A stretch of DNA of 64,000 nt from Cercis canadensis (lineage: Eukaryota; Streptophyta; Magnoliopsida; Fabales; Fabaceae): contig QAOA01006583.1 in assembly GCA_003255065.1 (NCBI GenBank), positions 150,934 through 214,933 of the forward strand. Reading direction: 5' to 3'. Made by a program: the position numbers and the translations under genes. This document shows, piece by piece, positions 1-11,722 of the stretch (position 1 is its first letter; each line of letters opens with the position of its first letter). Under the pieces are notes generated by a model. The model saw nothing but the letters and a program-made list of their open reading frames with translations. It did not search any database and had not been told where the DNA came from.

Positions 1-402
1 TTTCATCAATGAAAATATACACGGTTTCATTTTCGATGTTTTTCATCCATGAGAATATACACAGAAGCTCTTTCATGATGAAAGAAGCTTTGTCTTTTAC
101 AGCTATGGCAATTGGATGATGGATGAGACAGATCAGCCATGGCAATGGGATGATGGATGAGACAGATCAAGGCATTGAAGTTTATTTCTTAGAAGATCGC
201 CTTTTTATCTTTGTTTTAGTATTTTTCTTTTCCAAAAGGAAAAAGTAATGCATAATAACTTATTTCCAAATATGTTCATCCCGCTTTGGTTACATGTAAT
301 TGCCCAATCTCAGAGTTTTTATCCAATTTATCCGTCTGATCTTTCATACAGCTGAGTCAATCTGTTGGTCTCTGCTACATTTAAAGAAGTAGGATACAAT
401 TT
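1..402. other. Non-coding AT-rich flank with a short tandem repeat
   Basis: No coding region is supported. Positions 102-135 and 136-169 are a two-copy direct tandem repeat of a 34-base unit containing GATGGATGAGACAGATCA, with two or three differences. The remainder is AT-rich, with an imperfect ATGAAAATATACAC-type repeat near the left edge. It ends where homology to 11723 onward begins. Confidence 0.5.
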
Positions 403-1387
403 ACACATATCCTCTTTTGGAGAGTATTGTTTTGATTTACTCCATTATCTCATCATTCTTTTTATCCCTTTTCACTCTTAAAACATTTTCACTCTTAAAG
501 CATTTGAATTACCATAATGCATGAGAAATGAAAATAATATGACTGCTAAGACAATCACGAAAGGAAGATGAATCATGGCTTCAAAAGGCATCTTATTCTT
601 GTGCTCGTTTTGCTACACAGCCACATGACATATAAGTAATATATTTGTAATTTTATTAATTAACAGAATAATAAATAAAAGAGTAAATTATACTTACTTC
701 CCTTGAGATTTGTTGAAATTATCACACTTCACACCCAATTTTCAACCTAAAATTACACTCCACTTTATTGCCCCATTAACTTTAACAACATCTTAAAAGA
801 TTCTTATAAAATATACTCTCTAACTATGAGTTAACCATGGGTTGATGGACAAAAATGATTTTTTTTTATCAATTACAAAAATCATTTTCAAGTTTTGTCA
901 AACTGATACTCCACTCCATTTTAAGAAAGTTTTTTAAATACTTCTCTTGTCTTATTTGGAGTTCTTCCTATATCTAAGATGGATGAGGTTTTTTTTTTCC
1001 TGTTTTATTTGTAATAAAAGGGACTAAGCAATAGGGACAAATTGAAAAGAAATATTCTTTTGTTCTCCTCTTTATTTTGTTGCAAAAATATGAATTGGCT
1101 TAAAAGTTATAATTCTTTATTATTTGTTATTTTTATCCTCATTATAAAATATTTCTGATTGATTAGTTTAGTCTATGTTCTCTGTGCTCTTTATCTTTAG
1201 TATGTTAGACCTTTAATTGATTTATTTTAATTTGAACTATATTCGTTTTCTTTTTTTTAACCGAATTTGACTTTTTTCTTTTTATCAAAACAAGGCTTTA
1301 GGATGAAATCCATGGATATTTAAGTTGAAAATTTAGGACAATAATGATCATGTAGAGAAATATACATAATTTATAATTAGCAGGGCA
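403..1387 (+). repeat. Segmental duplication copy A, left part
   Basis: This stretch aligns with 11723-12440, 12987-13058 and 14676-14979, in the same order and orientation, with many small differences. Shared landmarks are a GAGAGTATTGTTTTGATTTA motif near 420, an ATGGCTTCAAAA motif at 575, and TATGTTAGACCTTTAATTG near 1200. Copy A lacks the foldback element, SINE and retroelement-like insertion seen in copy B. In turn it carries the CACTA element that copy B lacks. The homology resumes at 5021 after the CACTA element. Confidence 0.85.
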
Positions 1388-1829
1388 CACTACAAGAAAA
1401 TTACCATTTTCTTACGGAATAAATCTGTGAGAAATGGATAAAAAGTCCATGAGAAACAGTGTTCTCACAGACTTATGGGCGAGAGAAAAACAAACATAAC
1501 AAAAGTATTTTCTCACGAACAAATTGATCTGTGAGAAATTTCTCACAGATAAATATTTATTACACGTGAGAATGTCTCATGAAAAAATCGTGGATTGTGT
1601 GTGAGAAATTTCTCACGGATATTCTTCGTGAGAAAAACCTTTCTAAATAATTTTTCTTTATTTTTTTATTTATGAATTTTTTTTTGAAATAAATTTATTT
1701 TTTCTAAACATTTAATCAAATGAATAAACAAAATTAAATGTAATATAATTAAATTTTATAAATAAAAAAATATACAATAAAAGAAATACAACCCTAAACC
1801 CTATAAGCATTAGTCCTCCTTGTCAATGT

Positions 1830-3320
1830 CGTCTTCAGCGACAGGCTGTGGAGCCGAACCAGATCCTGGATGTTGTTGGTGTAACTGTCTCAGGTGAAAT
1901 ACTGCTCGCATCCAGTGCGTCTACCACTGAGTGGAGGTGAGTCATCTCCTGCTGCAAGCTCGCCATCTAGGACAGGACCTCAGACAAGGCCGCATCCGGT
2001 TGCTGGGAGGGCTGGGTAGTTTGTGCGGAGGCGGAGTCCAAAACACTGACCTCAGAGCCCATGCCGTAAACCTGACCATTTTTATTCTTCCCACCGATGA
2101 CATCGAGCCATAGCCCAGTGTCGTTGACAGAATAAGAAGAGGACCCGACCTGGCTCTTAAACCGATGCCTCTCAAACTTAGTCTGCATAGATAAAATAAT
2201 TAAATTAGTAATATAATTAATACATATAACTCACATAAAGACTTAAGACAGAATTTAATACTTACATAGGTAGACTCCGCCTGTTGATGTACCCAACCCT
2301 TACTAGAGTTATGCTGAAGGTGACGGAAAACCTCCGGAGCGTTGGGCTCTCTGCCTAATTCCTTCGTCTACAAAAAAACATAAACTGTTAGTAAACATAA
2401 ATTGATTATATTAATAAAAAAAAATTATGTTATTACATTAAAAACTTACTAGCCTCCATTTGTGCTCAGAGACGGTGATAGAGCTACTTCTGTAGAATGC
2501 ATGTCTCTGAAGGAACGATTTTTTTTGTTCTTCTTAGAGATGACCATATACTCCTGAAAGGCCCATACTGCTCTAAGGGCCTCAAGTACCGTATCAGACA
2601 ACCAATCACCCTTGCTCTTCCCGATCCTAATGTCTCGGAAAGATGAGCCAATGTTGTCTAAGCACTTAGAGAGTCAAACCTTACGAATATGGCTCTTGTA
2701 CTAGGGCTCCCAGACATATCTCCTCTGCAATAGAAAACAAAATGTCAAATTTAATTAACATGTATACCAAAATGTTAGTAAATTTAATTATCTCTTACCT
2801 TAAACTCTTTCCATCAGAGTTCTTTTACCTCATCAGAAACTGAGGTAAAGTACGACTAAGGCTGCTCGTACTTCGACTTGTAAACAACCGAAAGTACGTT
2901 CACACGCTCTTTGGAAGGGTAAAAGCTAAAAAAAAAAAAAAAACATAGTTAATTGTTAAGTAATAAAAATAAAGTAATAAAAAAATTCAAATAACAAATA
3001 TTAGAATTAACTTATTCCTTCCTCCCATGTGGTATAATAACCAACCGACCATCAGACAATCAAGAGCCCAATTGTGGAGAGTTCAAAATGGACGAACTAA
3101 CATCAGACGACCACGCAACGGCTGATGATGCCGAGCTAGGGGTCGTGGCTCCTGAGCACCCTTCCCCTATCGCAGTGGGAGATGGGGTGCGTGCCAACCC
3201 CGGGGTCGGCATGAACATAGACAAGGCCGAGCAACAGCCTTACCTTTGTCCCTCTTGGACGGCGGCACGACGACCCAGCTGTGGGAGATGATCGTTTCAG
3301 GTGGTCTGACATCTGTCATA
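1830..3320 (-). pseudogene. Decayed CACTA-associated Transposase_24-like gene
   Basis: Read on the minus strand, several exon-like blocks resemble the plant transposase family Pfam Transposase_24 (Ptta/En/Spm). Block 1, about 2930-2800, contains YPSKERVNVLSVVYKSKY and VSDEVKELWWKEFK. Block 2, about 2730-2460, contains SKCLDNIGSSFRDIRIGK. Block 3, 2185-1970, contains TKFERHRFK, WLDVIGGKNKNGQVYGMGSE and a Gln/Ser-rich tail. GG-K-GxVYGxGSE is the family's most recognisable motif. In-frame stops occur in blocks 1 and 2 and no continuous frame spans the blocks, so the gene is probably dead. Upstream (3300-3080) is a Pro/Arg-rich low-complexity reading. The family assignment is from memory of the motif. 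Confidence 0.7.
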
Positions 3321-3384
3321 CAATTTAAATAAAACCAATGAAAATGTTAAAAAAAATAAAAGCAGTAATTCTTAAAGTCAAACA

Positions 3385-3650
3385 TAAACCCTAAAACACT
3401 AAGCCCTAAATCTTAAACCTCAAATCCTAAAATCCAAAACCCATAAACCCTAAAATCAAAAAACCTTAACCCTAAATCCCAAAATTAAAAAACCTTAAAC
3501 CCTAAAATTAAAATATCCTAACTCTTAAATCTTAAACCCTAAATCTAAACTCAAAACCTAATCCTAAACCCTAAACACAACATCCTAAATTTTAAACCCT
3601 AAATCTAAACCCCTAAACTCTACTCCTAAACCCCTACCAAAAATTTGGCA
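3385..3650 (+). repeat. Degenerate telomere-like CCCTAAA tract inside the CACTA element
   Basis: The plant telomere unit CCCTAAA appears repeatedly, perfect or with one or two changes (CCCTAAAT, CCTAAAAT, CTTAAACC), without strict 7-bp periodicity. It lies in the non-coding part of the CACTA element and recurs in the N-joined copy at 5325-5565. This is internal degenerate telomere-like sequence, not a chromosome end. Confidence 0.7.
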
Positions 3651-5277
3651 GAGTCTCCCCTAAAACTGGAATAATATAGGAATTTAAAATTCTATGCAAT
3701 TGTATATGATAAAATACCCAGCAATTAAGCCAAATTAAATACATAACAACTTAAAAGAAATTAAGCCGAGCCAAATCAAAAATTAAACCAAATTAAATAC
3801 CCAACAATTAAAGAGAAATTAAGGCAATAGAAATAAATAAATAAAAGCTAAATTAAAAGCACACAATTCAACAAAAATCACAAATATATATAATGGAAAT
3901 CAAAATCAAGTCCTTATTGATAAATTAATCCAACAATAATCAAACCTTAAATCCTAAATCACTAAACCTTGATCCCTAAATCCCTAAACCCCTACCAAAA
4001 ATTTGGCAAAGTCTCCCTTAAAACTAAAACAATCTGGGAATTTAAAATTCCACACAATTGTACAAGATAAAATACCTAGCAATTAAGCCAAATTAAATAC
4101 ATAACAACTCAATAGAAATTAAGCCAACAAAAATCAGAAATTAAACCAAATTAAATACCCAACAATTAAACAGAAATTAAGCCACAAAAATTCAACAATG
4201 TCATAATCTAGCAATCAACAATGTCATTATCCAACAAATTCAACCATACAATCAACAATTCATTGCCAAATTAAGCCATAAGTTAAACCAAATTAAATAC
4301 CCAACAGAAATTAAGAGGCAAATTACCCTACTTTTGCATTATCTCATATAATTCCTCAACTCAACCACCTAAACCAAATACATCATGAATCAATTCCTCA
4401 ATTACCCAAATCAATTCAGCATCAAAATCCCCCATTCCTAACAGCAAATTAACTCGAATTTAAACCCATCCAAATCAATCAGAAATAATCAAGCTCAAAT
4501 AAACTCCAAACCCTAAACTAAATGCCATACATACTGAGTTAGAGAGAGTGAGACCAAGACTGACAGAGGGTGAGACCGAGTGAGGGAGGCGACTGGAGCA
4601 GAAATCACTGTCGTGCAGAGATCAAGAATCACTACAGGAGTAGAATGACCGTTTCGGATTTGGGGAAAACTGGGATTGGGCTTAGGGTTGAAGATGAGAT
4701 GAGAATATGAGAGAAGAGAGAGTGAAGCTCACGCAAGCAGAGGGAGAGAAATAAGAAAAGATAAAAACTCATATTTCTCACGGACTTTTTCACAACTTTT
4801 TTTCATGAGAAAAACCCTAAAAAATTTAATTTTTAACTGAAACAGTGCGTTGCAGTTTCTCACAGAGTTTTCTCATGGGCAGTCTTGTCTGTGAGAAATT
4901 CTATGAGAACTTCTTAACAGTCACATTCCTTGAGAAAATCCGTGATAAATCACGAGATTTTCTCACAGAGTTTTAATCTGTGAGAAAAATTCGTGACTAA
5001 AAAATGTTTTTCTTATAGTGGCATTTGATAACAATTAATATGTAAAACTTGACTACTTTTTGCTATTTTATTTGTATTTTTTTGATTCAGTTATTGCAGT
5101 TGGAAGTTAGAATTGAAATTATAGAATTTCGAAAATGACAATGTAAAAATCTAATTTATTAAAAAAAAATAAGATAAGTAGAGGATAGGATCAATTTACC
5201 TTATAGAATTATAAATAAAACAAAATTGTATCTGTCTTTACTATTCTTATTCATTCGATAGAAAATAAATTAGATTN

Positions 5278-7196
5278 ATGAAAATGTTAAAAAAAATAAA
5301 AGCAGTAATTCTTAAAGTCAAACATAAACCCTAAAACACTAAGCCCTAAATCTTAAACCTCAAATCCCAAAATCCAAAACCCATAAACCCTAAAATCAAA
5401 AAACCTTAACCCTAAACCCCAAAATTAAAAAACCTTAAACCCTAAAATTAAAATATCCTAACTCTTAACTCTTAAACCCTAAACCTAAACTCAAAACCTC
5501 AATCTTAAACCCTAAACACAACATCCTAAACTTTAAACCCTAAATCTAAACCCCTACCAAAAATTTGGCAGAGTCTTCCCTAAAACTGGAATAATATAGG
5601 AATTTAAAATTCTATGCAATTGTACATGATAAAATACCCAGCAATTAAGCCAAATTAAATACATAACAACTTAAAAGAAATTAAGCCGAGCCAAATCAAA
5701 AATTAAACCAAATTAAATACCCAACAATTAAAGAGAAATTAAGGCAATAGAAATAAATAAATAAAAGCTAAATTAAAAGCACACAATTCAACAAAAATCA
5801 CAAATATATATAATGGAAATCAAAATCAAGTCCTTATTGATAAATTAATCCAACAATAATCAAACCTTAAATCCTAAATCACTAAACCTTGATCCCTAAA
5901 TCCCTAAACCCCTACCAAAAATTTGGCAAAGTCTCCCTTAAAACTAAAACAATCTAGGAATTTAAAATTCCACACAATTGTACAAGATAAAATACCTAGC
6001 AATTAAGCCAAATTAAATACATAACAACTCAATAGAAATTAAGCCAACAAAAATCAGAAATTAAACCAAATTAAATACCCAACAATTAAACAGAAATTAA
6101 GCCACAAAAATTCAACAATGTCATAATCCAGCAATCAACAATGTCATTATCCAACAAATTCAACCATACAATCAACAATTCATTGCCAAATTAAGCCATA
6201 AGTTAAACCAAATTAAATACCCAACAGAAATTAAGAGGCAAATTACCCTACTTTTGCATTATCTCATATAATTCCTCAACTCAACCACCTAAACCAAATA
6301 CATCATGAATCAATTCCTCAATTACCCAAATCAATTCAGCATCAAAATCCCCCATTCCTAACAGCAAATTAACTCGAATTTAAACCCATCCAAATCAATC
6401 AGAAATAATCAAGCTCAAATAAACTCCAAACCCTAAACTAAATGCCATACATACTGAGTTAGAGAGAGTGAGACCAAGACTGACAGAGGGTGAGACCGAG
6501 TGAGGGAGGCGACTGGAGCAGAAATCACTGCCGTGCAGAGATCAAGAATCACTACAGGAGTAGAATGACCGTTTCGGATTTGGGGAAAACTGGGATTGGG
6601 CTTAGGGTTGAAGATGAGATGAGAATATGAGAGAAGAGAGAGTGAAGCTCACGCAAGCAGAGGGAGAGAAATAAGAAAAGATAAAAACTCAGATTTCTCA
6701 CGGACTTTTTCACAACTTTTTTTCATGAGAAAAACCCTAAAAAATTCAATTTTTAACTGAAACAGTGCGTTGCAGTTTCTCACAGAGTTTTCTCATGGGC
6801 AGTCTTGTCTGTGAGAAATTCTATGAGAACTTCTTAACAGTCACATTCCTTGAGAAAATCCGTGATAAATCACGAGATTTTCTCACAGAGTTTTAATCTG
6901 TGAGAAAAATTCGTGACTAAAAAATGTTTTTCTTATAGTGGCATTTGATAACAATTAATATGTAAAACTTGACTACTTTTTGCTATTTTATTTGTATTTT
7001 TTTGATTCAGTTATTGCAGTTGGAAGTTAGAATTGAAATTATAGAATTTCGAAAATGACAATGTAAAAATCTAATTTATTAAAAAAAAAATAAGATAAGT
7101 AGAGGATAGGATCAATTTACCTTATAGAATTATAAATAAAACAAAATTGTATCTGTCTTTACTATTCTTATTCATTCGATAGAAAATAAATTAGAT
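5278..7196 (+). repeat. Near-identical second copy of 3338-5276 across a single N
   Basis: The base at 5277 is N. Sequence after it restarts at the sequence of 3338 and runs for about 1.9 kb with only scattered differences and one about 20-base deletion. It passes through the CACTA right end again (6940) and the same flank. It then continues into unique sequence where the first copy stopped. This is the pattern of two contigs whose overlap was not merged. A real tandem duplication is possible but less likely. Confidence 0.85.
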
Positions 7197-7430
7197 TTTT
7201 ACATATTTAATAGAAGCGTAATTTCTGTCTCCATTGATTTATATTTTAAGGTATGAAAAAATTTAGAAATTGTATTGAACCTATTGTTCCATCGAATTAG
7301 TGAATATAATAGTAACTTGAAGCTAAAGATTTCAACGTAAAGATCTCTGAAACTTATTCATTATTCTCATCTTCATTCCCATGCACCGAATTCAATAACT
7401 AATTCTTCAATTCTCATCTTCAACTTTTTT
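7105..7430 (+). repeat. Dispersed duplicated segment (partner at 28385-28725)
   Basis: About 320 bases match 28385-28725 in the same orientation with moderate divergence. Shared strings include TAATAGAAGCGTAATTTCTG and CCTATTGTTCCATCGAATT. No coding capacity is seen. Here it lies between the CACTA flank and the broken hydrolase copy; its partner lies just downstream of the mannose-6-phosphate isomerase gene. Confidence 0.75.
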
Positions 7431-7610
7431 GAGAGATTCCAGACCACTGAAAACAATAAATACTTAACGTCGATAAAGTTTTTATAATTGGTACAGCTAG
7501 GACCACTGTATTACAACTTATCCACTGCCTTTGTAATGAACAAATTAAGCAAGCCAGAGGCATGTAGTTCAAACAAAAATGATAAACACCAATTTCATGC
7601 TTCTTTACCT

Positions 7611-10600
7611 CTATAAAACATTTAGCCATGAAAGGATAACTTCTGCACCTTTCTCCCACGAAATGTCTAACATCATGTCATGGGCAACACCTTCAACACA
7701 TACTGGCGTCACACCATAAAACCTTGCTGTTTCTTTGAGACCCTCAGCATCCTATAACCAAAAGAGAGGAAAACAAAACAGCTTCATGAAAGGAGCTTAA
7801 ACTACTGACGCGGTTCGGAGTGTAGAAATGTTGGTACAGATGATGATAATTGGCAACAATAGCAGAGTATTTTGGAGTATATGATTAGAGGAAATAAGCA
7901 CTTAGTTGCTTATTAATCATGTATTAGACATAGAGGTTACCACAATGAAGTCATCGTTTGCGTCCAAGACAAAAACTTCAAGAGAAAGGTTTGGCACTGA
8001 AGGAACTGGAAGTGATGCATTCAGTTTTCTTAAATCAAAAAATGGCGTCCTTGAACTTTCTTTCATAAGCTCTTGATATCTGAAATGAGGGAAGAAGCCA
8101 TCAGTTATTAACTTATTATTGAATTTTCATATGGGTGATTGTTGAATTGATACAGGCTACTATTAAGGTACATGAAAAAAGCTCAAGCATATATATACAT
8201 CTCTAAAAAATCATCAGATTATTTTCCAAACAAAAATTACAATGCATATATGCCAAGCTATCGGTAATGAAGAAATGGAATTAACTTTTGTAAGAGTACT
8301 TGCAGTTGAAGTGTTGACTGAAATTTTCAACTTGTAGAGAACCACTTGGGCTGAGTTGAGTGGGCTTAATCAAACTACAAGAGTCACCTGAACATACTTG
8401 TTAGTTTTATTTTGAGTCTTCTGACACCAAACGATGCACTGCTCAGAATTTGGGTAAAATTTTTCCATTTCTATAATCAAGCACAATCAGAATTAGCCAA
8501 AAGAACCAGCAAAGAAAGATGCTAAAGAGGAAAACTCAGGTTTCTATCAATAAAGCATCTATAATGCTGGGGGCATTAAAAAGACAAGAAGGCAAAATGC
8601 TACCGTAAAAGGCATTTAAAGATCACACAAGAGACCTCTATCAAGAAGGGTATATACAAATCCCCTTTATTTGCAGCCTTTAGGGCCAGATAATGCCTCA
8701 AAATCTGAGTTCTGAGGCTTGACTACATGTGAAATCAGTCACTCATAATCAGCAAGAGTCTTCTTTCAATGACATAAATTCTTAAGATTACACTGTGCCC
8801 AATAATAAAGCTTCAAGATAGTATTTAAAAAGAGAGAATTTAATTTTTAGGCCTCATTCAGCATAATGTTTACTGATGAGTTCAAAAGAATCTGAATATG
8901 CTTCTGGTATACAAAGTTTTAATACACTGTCTGTCTGAAATCTAGAATCTACTTCTTTAACTATCTCAACAAACATATGCATGAATAAGCTAGAAGCAGA
9001 AGGTACCTAAAAGTTGGTCACTTCCAAAATTGGCAATATAATACTGGATAATAAGCCCCCCAAATGAATGTCCAAGTAATGCAGGTGGTGATCTGATTTC
9101 TTGATGGATGAAATCTGCAACATCTCTTGCATGTGTCTACTGCAGAGTTTGGAGCAAAATGGAAATTAAAAGAGCGTCATCCAAAATGAAATATCAGTTC
9201 AGAGTTATATAAAAGTTAACTAGTAAAGGGATAGCTACAATACCTGAAGTGTACCGGAAACTGAACTGGCAGGTGCATCACTTTCACACTGACCATGCAG
9301 AATATATGCCAGAACAGTAGCAGATAATCAAGTGACCTTTTTGAAATTTCTAGAAAAAGAATATAAATATTATCTGTTTAGAAATGAAGATAAAAATCCG
9401 GTGTTACAGCAGCAATTTGATGTCTAAATAAAACAGACAATGATGAAGGAATAGATTTTATCGAAAGATTGATCAAAATAAAAAAGAAAGGAGATAGAAT
9501 TTGATACAACTACTACTGTAACCTGTCAGTAGGAAATCTATCAACCAAGAGATTCTGTATCTCTTATTAAGACATAAATGTTAAATATACAAATAGTTTT
9601 ATCAAATTCTTCATACAAAATGGCACAGAAAATAGTCATCTTACCACACATTCCAGATTCATTCATCACCAATTTTGCTAGACTCTTAAACCATGTAATA
9701 TCTCCCTATTACAACTATGTATAATCCTGACTAGATCTGGGTATGCAAAAAAGCAAGACCAGCTCCTAACCTCCTTCTTACTTATTTTGATATACTTTCT
9801 GGAGTGTCTAACCAGTCAATTAGTTACTAAAGAAGCCAATAAGGATCCTTGTCCACTTTTCAGGTTTCTAAATTCCTTCAAGGTCTCAAATCATATGTCG
9901 AGTTCAATTAGCTTATCTTTAAAAGAAAAGAATTACATTTGAACTTAACATATATTCTACAAAGAACAAATTTGTATTACTTCACTTGACTTAGCTGCAA
10001 CAAAATGAATTTGATCATATAGCACCACTTCCTCAATCTAAAATCAATTTGTAATGAGGTTGAGGCTGTATCCAGGCCAACAATACACAACACTACACAA
10101 GTGAGCAGGCAGGGATTTAAACTGTGGTTGCATTGTGGGAATTGGGGGAAAGCATACCGCAATTGTGGAAAATCGCACTTGTGGACCGCAGATATGGATG
10201 TACCTAGCATGGATATGCACAAGTTTCACTAGGACCTAAAGATTTCAATTTAAGGACCAATATTGAACTATTAAGTTAAACATTTCAGGACTGCAATATA
10301 TATCCAAATCACCTAATAATGTTTTGAATTGACTTGGCTGCTACCAAGATTACTATTGCAGTCTTCACATTTGAATTAAAAGTAACAAACCAACTACTAT
10401 TAATTACCCATTAATTTTCTTTCTTGAATTGTTAAAAAACCTATCTGTTTAATTGAGCTTGTAATAAACGACACCAGCATAAGAGAGATAGACCACTGCT
10501 CAGCCCAGCACCAAGCAGCATGGTAGCTTCCATGAATAAAAACCAAAGGTGGGTATTCAAAATTGTTGTCTTTTCTCCTTTCTAGCTCCTTGTCTACAGC

Positions 10601-10776
10601 ATTACCCTTCTGCAGAATAACCTCCATGCTTAAACCAGAGGGAAGCTTATGGAAAATACGAGACTGCCCCTGTTTGAGGTCGTAGGGAACGCGCATTTGG
10701 TTGGATCTGCTGAGGACGGCTAGGGGCTTTGTGGTAACCCTCGGAGGGGAAATGGTTGTTCGATCAAGGGATTGGG
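7611..10776 (-). pseudogene. Broken duplicate of the alpha/beta hydrolase gene
   Basis: This is a minus-strand paralogue of the intact gene at 42952-47036, highly similar in exons and introns. Retained are exon 8 (about 7754-7611, with the VAHDMM motif, ending early in WLNVL-stop), exon 7 (about 8081-7940), exon 3 with the GHSFGG elbow (about 9139-9008), exon 2 (about 9290-9244, where the first Gly codon has become Cys) and most of exon 1 (10776-10500). Exons 5, 6 and nearly all of exon 4 are gone in one deletion near 8440-8460. A second deletion in exon 1 removes the last codons and the splice donor. The initiator region is missing because homology stops at 10776, close to an N-joined repeat. 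A functional hydrolase is not expected. Confidence 0.92.
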
Positions 10777-10778
10777 TG

Positions 10779-11278
10779 TGTTAAGACAACAATAGCAGCA
10801 ACAAGAAAAAAATTTTATCTGAATTTTTATAATTGGCTACTTAACTAATAATAAGTTCAAACCCCTCTACATGGATTCCCTTCTACCATGCAATCCAATG
10901 TATAGCTATAACACTGCTAATCCAATGTATTTCTGCCCTTTGTACTGGTTGTAGAAAAAGATATGTTCAAATATCTCAGAAAGCAAGAAGCAACCGCATT
11001 CTAATGAGATATTCTAAGCATCAAACGTNTGTTAAGACAACAATAGCAGCAACAAGAAAAAAAATTTATCTGAATTTTTATAATTGGCTACTTAATTAAT
11101 AATAAGTTCAAACCCCTCTACATGGATTCCCTTCTACCATGCAATCCAATGTATAGCTATAACACTGCTAATCCAATGTATTTCTGCCCTTTGTACTGGT
11201 TGTAGAAAAAGATATGTTCAAATATCTCAGAAAGCAAGAAGCAACCGCATTCTAATGAGATATTCTAAGCATCAAACG
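10779..11278 (+). repeat. About 250-bp repeat pair across an N
   Basis: Positions 10779-11028 and 11030-11278 are nearly identical and separated by N at 11029. This is another unmerged contig overlap. It sits where the broken hydrolase copy loses its 5' end, so that truncation may be partly an assembly effect. No coding content. Confidence 0.8.
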
Positions 11279-11514
11279 TTTTTGGATAAATGTCATGTTT
11301 GTAAAACTGCGAGCATTTGAAGTCCCAGAATTCAGTAGCTCTCTTTCATTTACAAGATTCCGTCATCCTCATGTTAGAAGCCAAAGCAGGTAACTTGTAT
11401 GAAGAGAATTAAACTAGCCTATGAAAAACTGAAGCCTAAAGTGTCCTTGTGCTTATTGTTTTGTTGCTGTTGAAAGCACTGTTGTGTAGTGAGTCATGGG
11501 TGTTATAGTGCTGG

Positions 11515-11566
11515 ATCCCACATCGAGAAAACAAGGCTGAACGTTGGCAGCCATGTTCTATAAATA
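11515..11566 (+). promoter_or_regulatory. Plant snRNA-type promoter pair (USE plus TATA) or look-alike
   Basis: ATCCCACATCG at 11515-11525 matches the plant snRNA upstream sequence element RTCCCACATCG. TATAAATA follows at 11559, leaving 33 bases between them. That is the spacing known for plant Pol II snRNA promoters rather than the shorter Pol III spacing. Initiation would fall near 11590. I do not recognise a known snRNA in the following 150 bases. The CCCACATCG motif also occurs in LTRs of short plant retroelements, so a fossil LTR fragment is a real alternative. Confidence 0.4.
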
Positions 11567-11722
11567 AGGTTTGCGAAATACGGGTACAACATAAAAGGGT
11601 CGGTTGGCTAAATATGCCACACTTGCCCTCGGTTGGTGAGTGCTGTATGGCTATCAAGACATATTGCCGACAAAATTTGTGGGACCTCTAAGGGATTGGC
11701 TGGCTTGGCCGATCCTCCATTA

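Larger units (their letters stand above)
1388..5020 (-). mobile_element. Non-autonomous CACTA (En/Spm) DNA transposon
   Basis: The left end reads CACTACAAGAAAA. The right end reads TTTTTCTTATAGTG, the matching terminal inverted repeat. A 3-bp target duplication GCA lies at 1385-1387 and 5021-5023; 3 bp is the hallmark of CACTA elements. Subterminal regions (about 1425-1640 and 4770-5000) are crowded with direct and inverted CTGTGAGAAA/TCTCACAGA motifs, as expected for transposase-binding repeats. The paralogous segment at 14977-14979 shows the unoccupied GCA site. At 3.6 kb with only an accessory gene relic and no TNP2-type transposase found, it is non-autonomous. The 3' portion is repeated at 5278-6940 after an N, probably an assembly artefact. 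Confidence 0.93.

Noticed and set aside
3385-3650. Chromosome-end telomere
   Set aside because: Units are degenerate and irregular, lie inside a transposon, and unique sequence continues on both sides.
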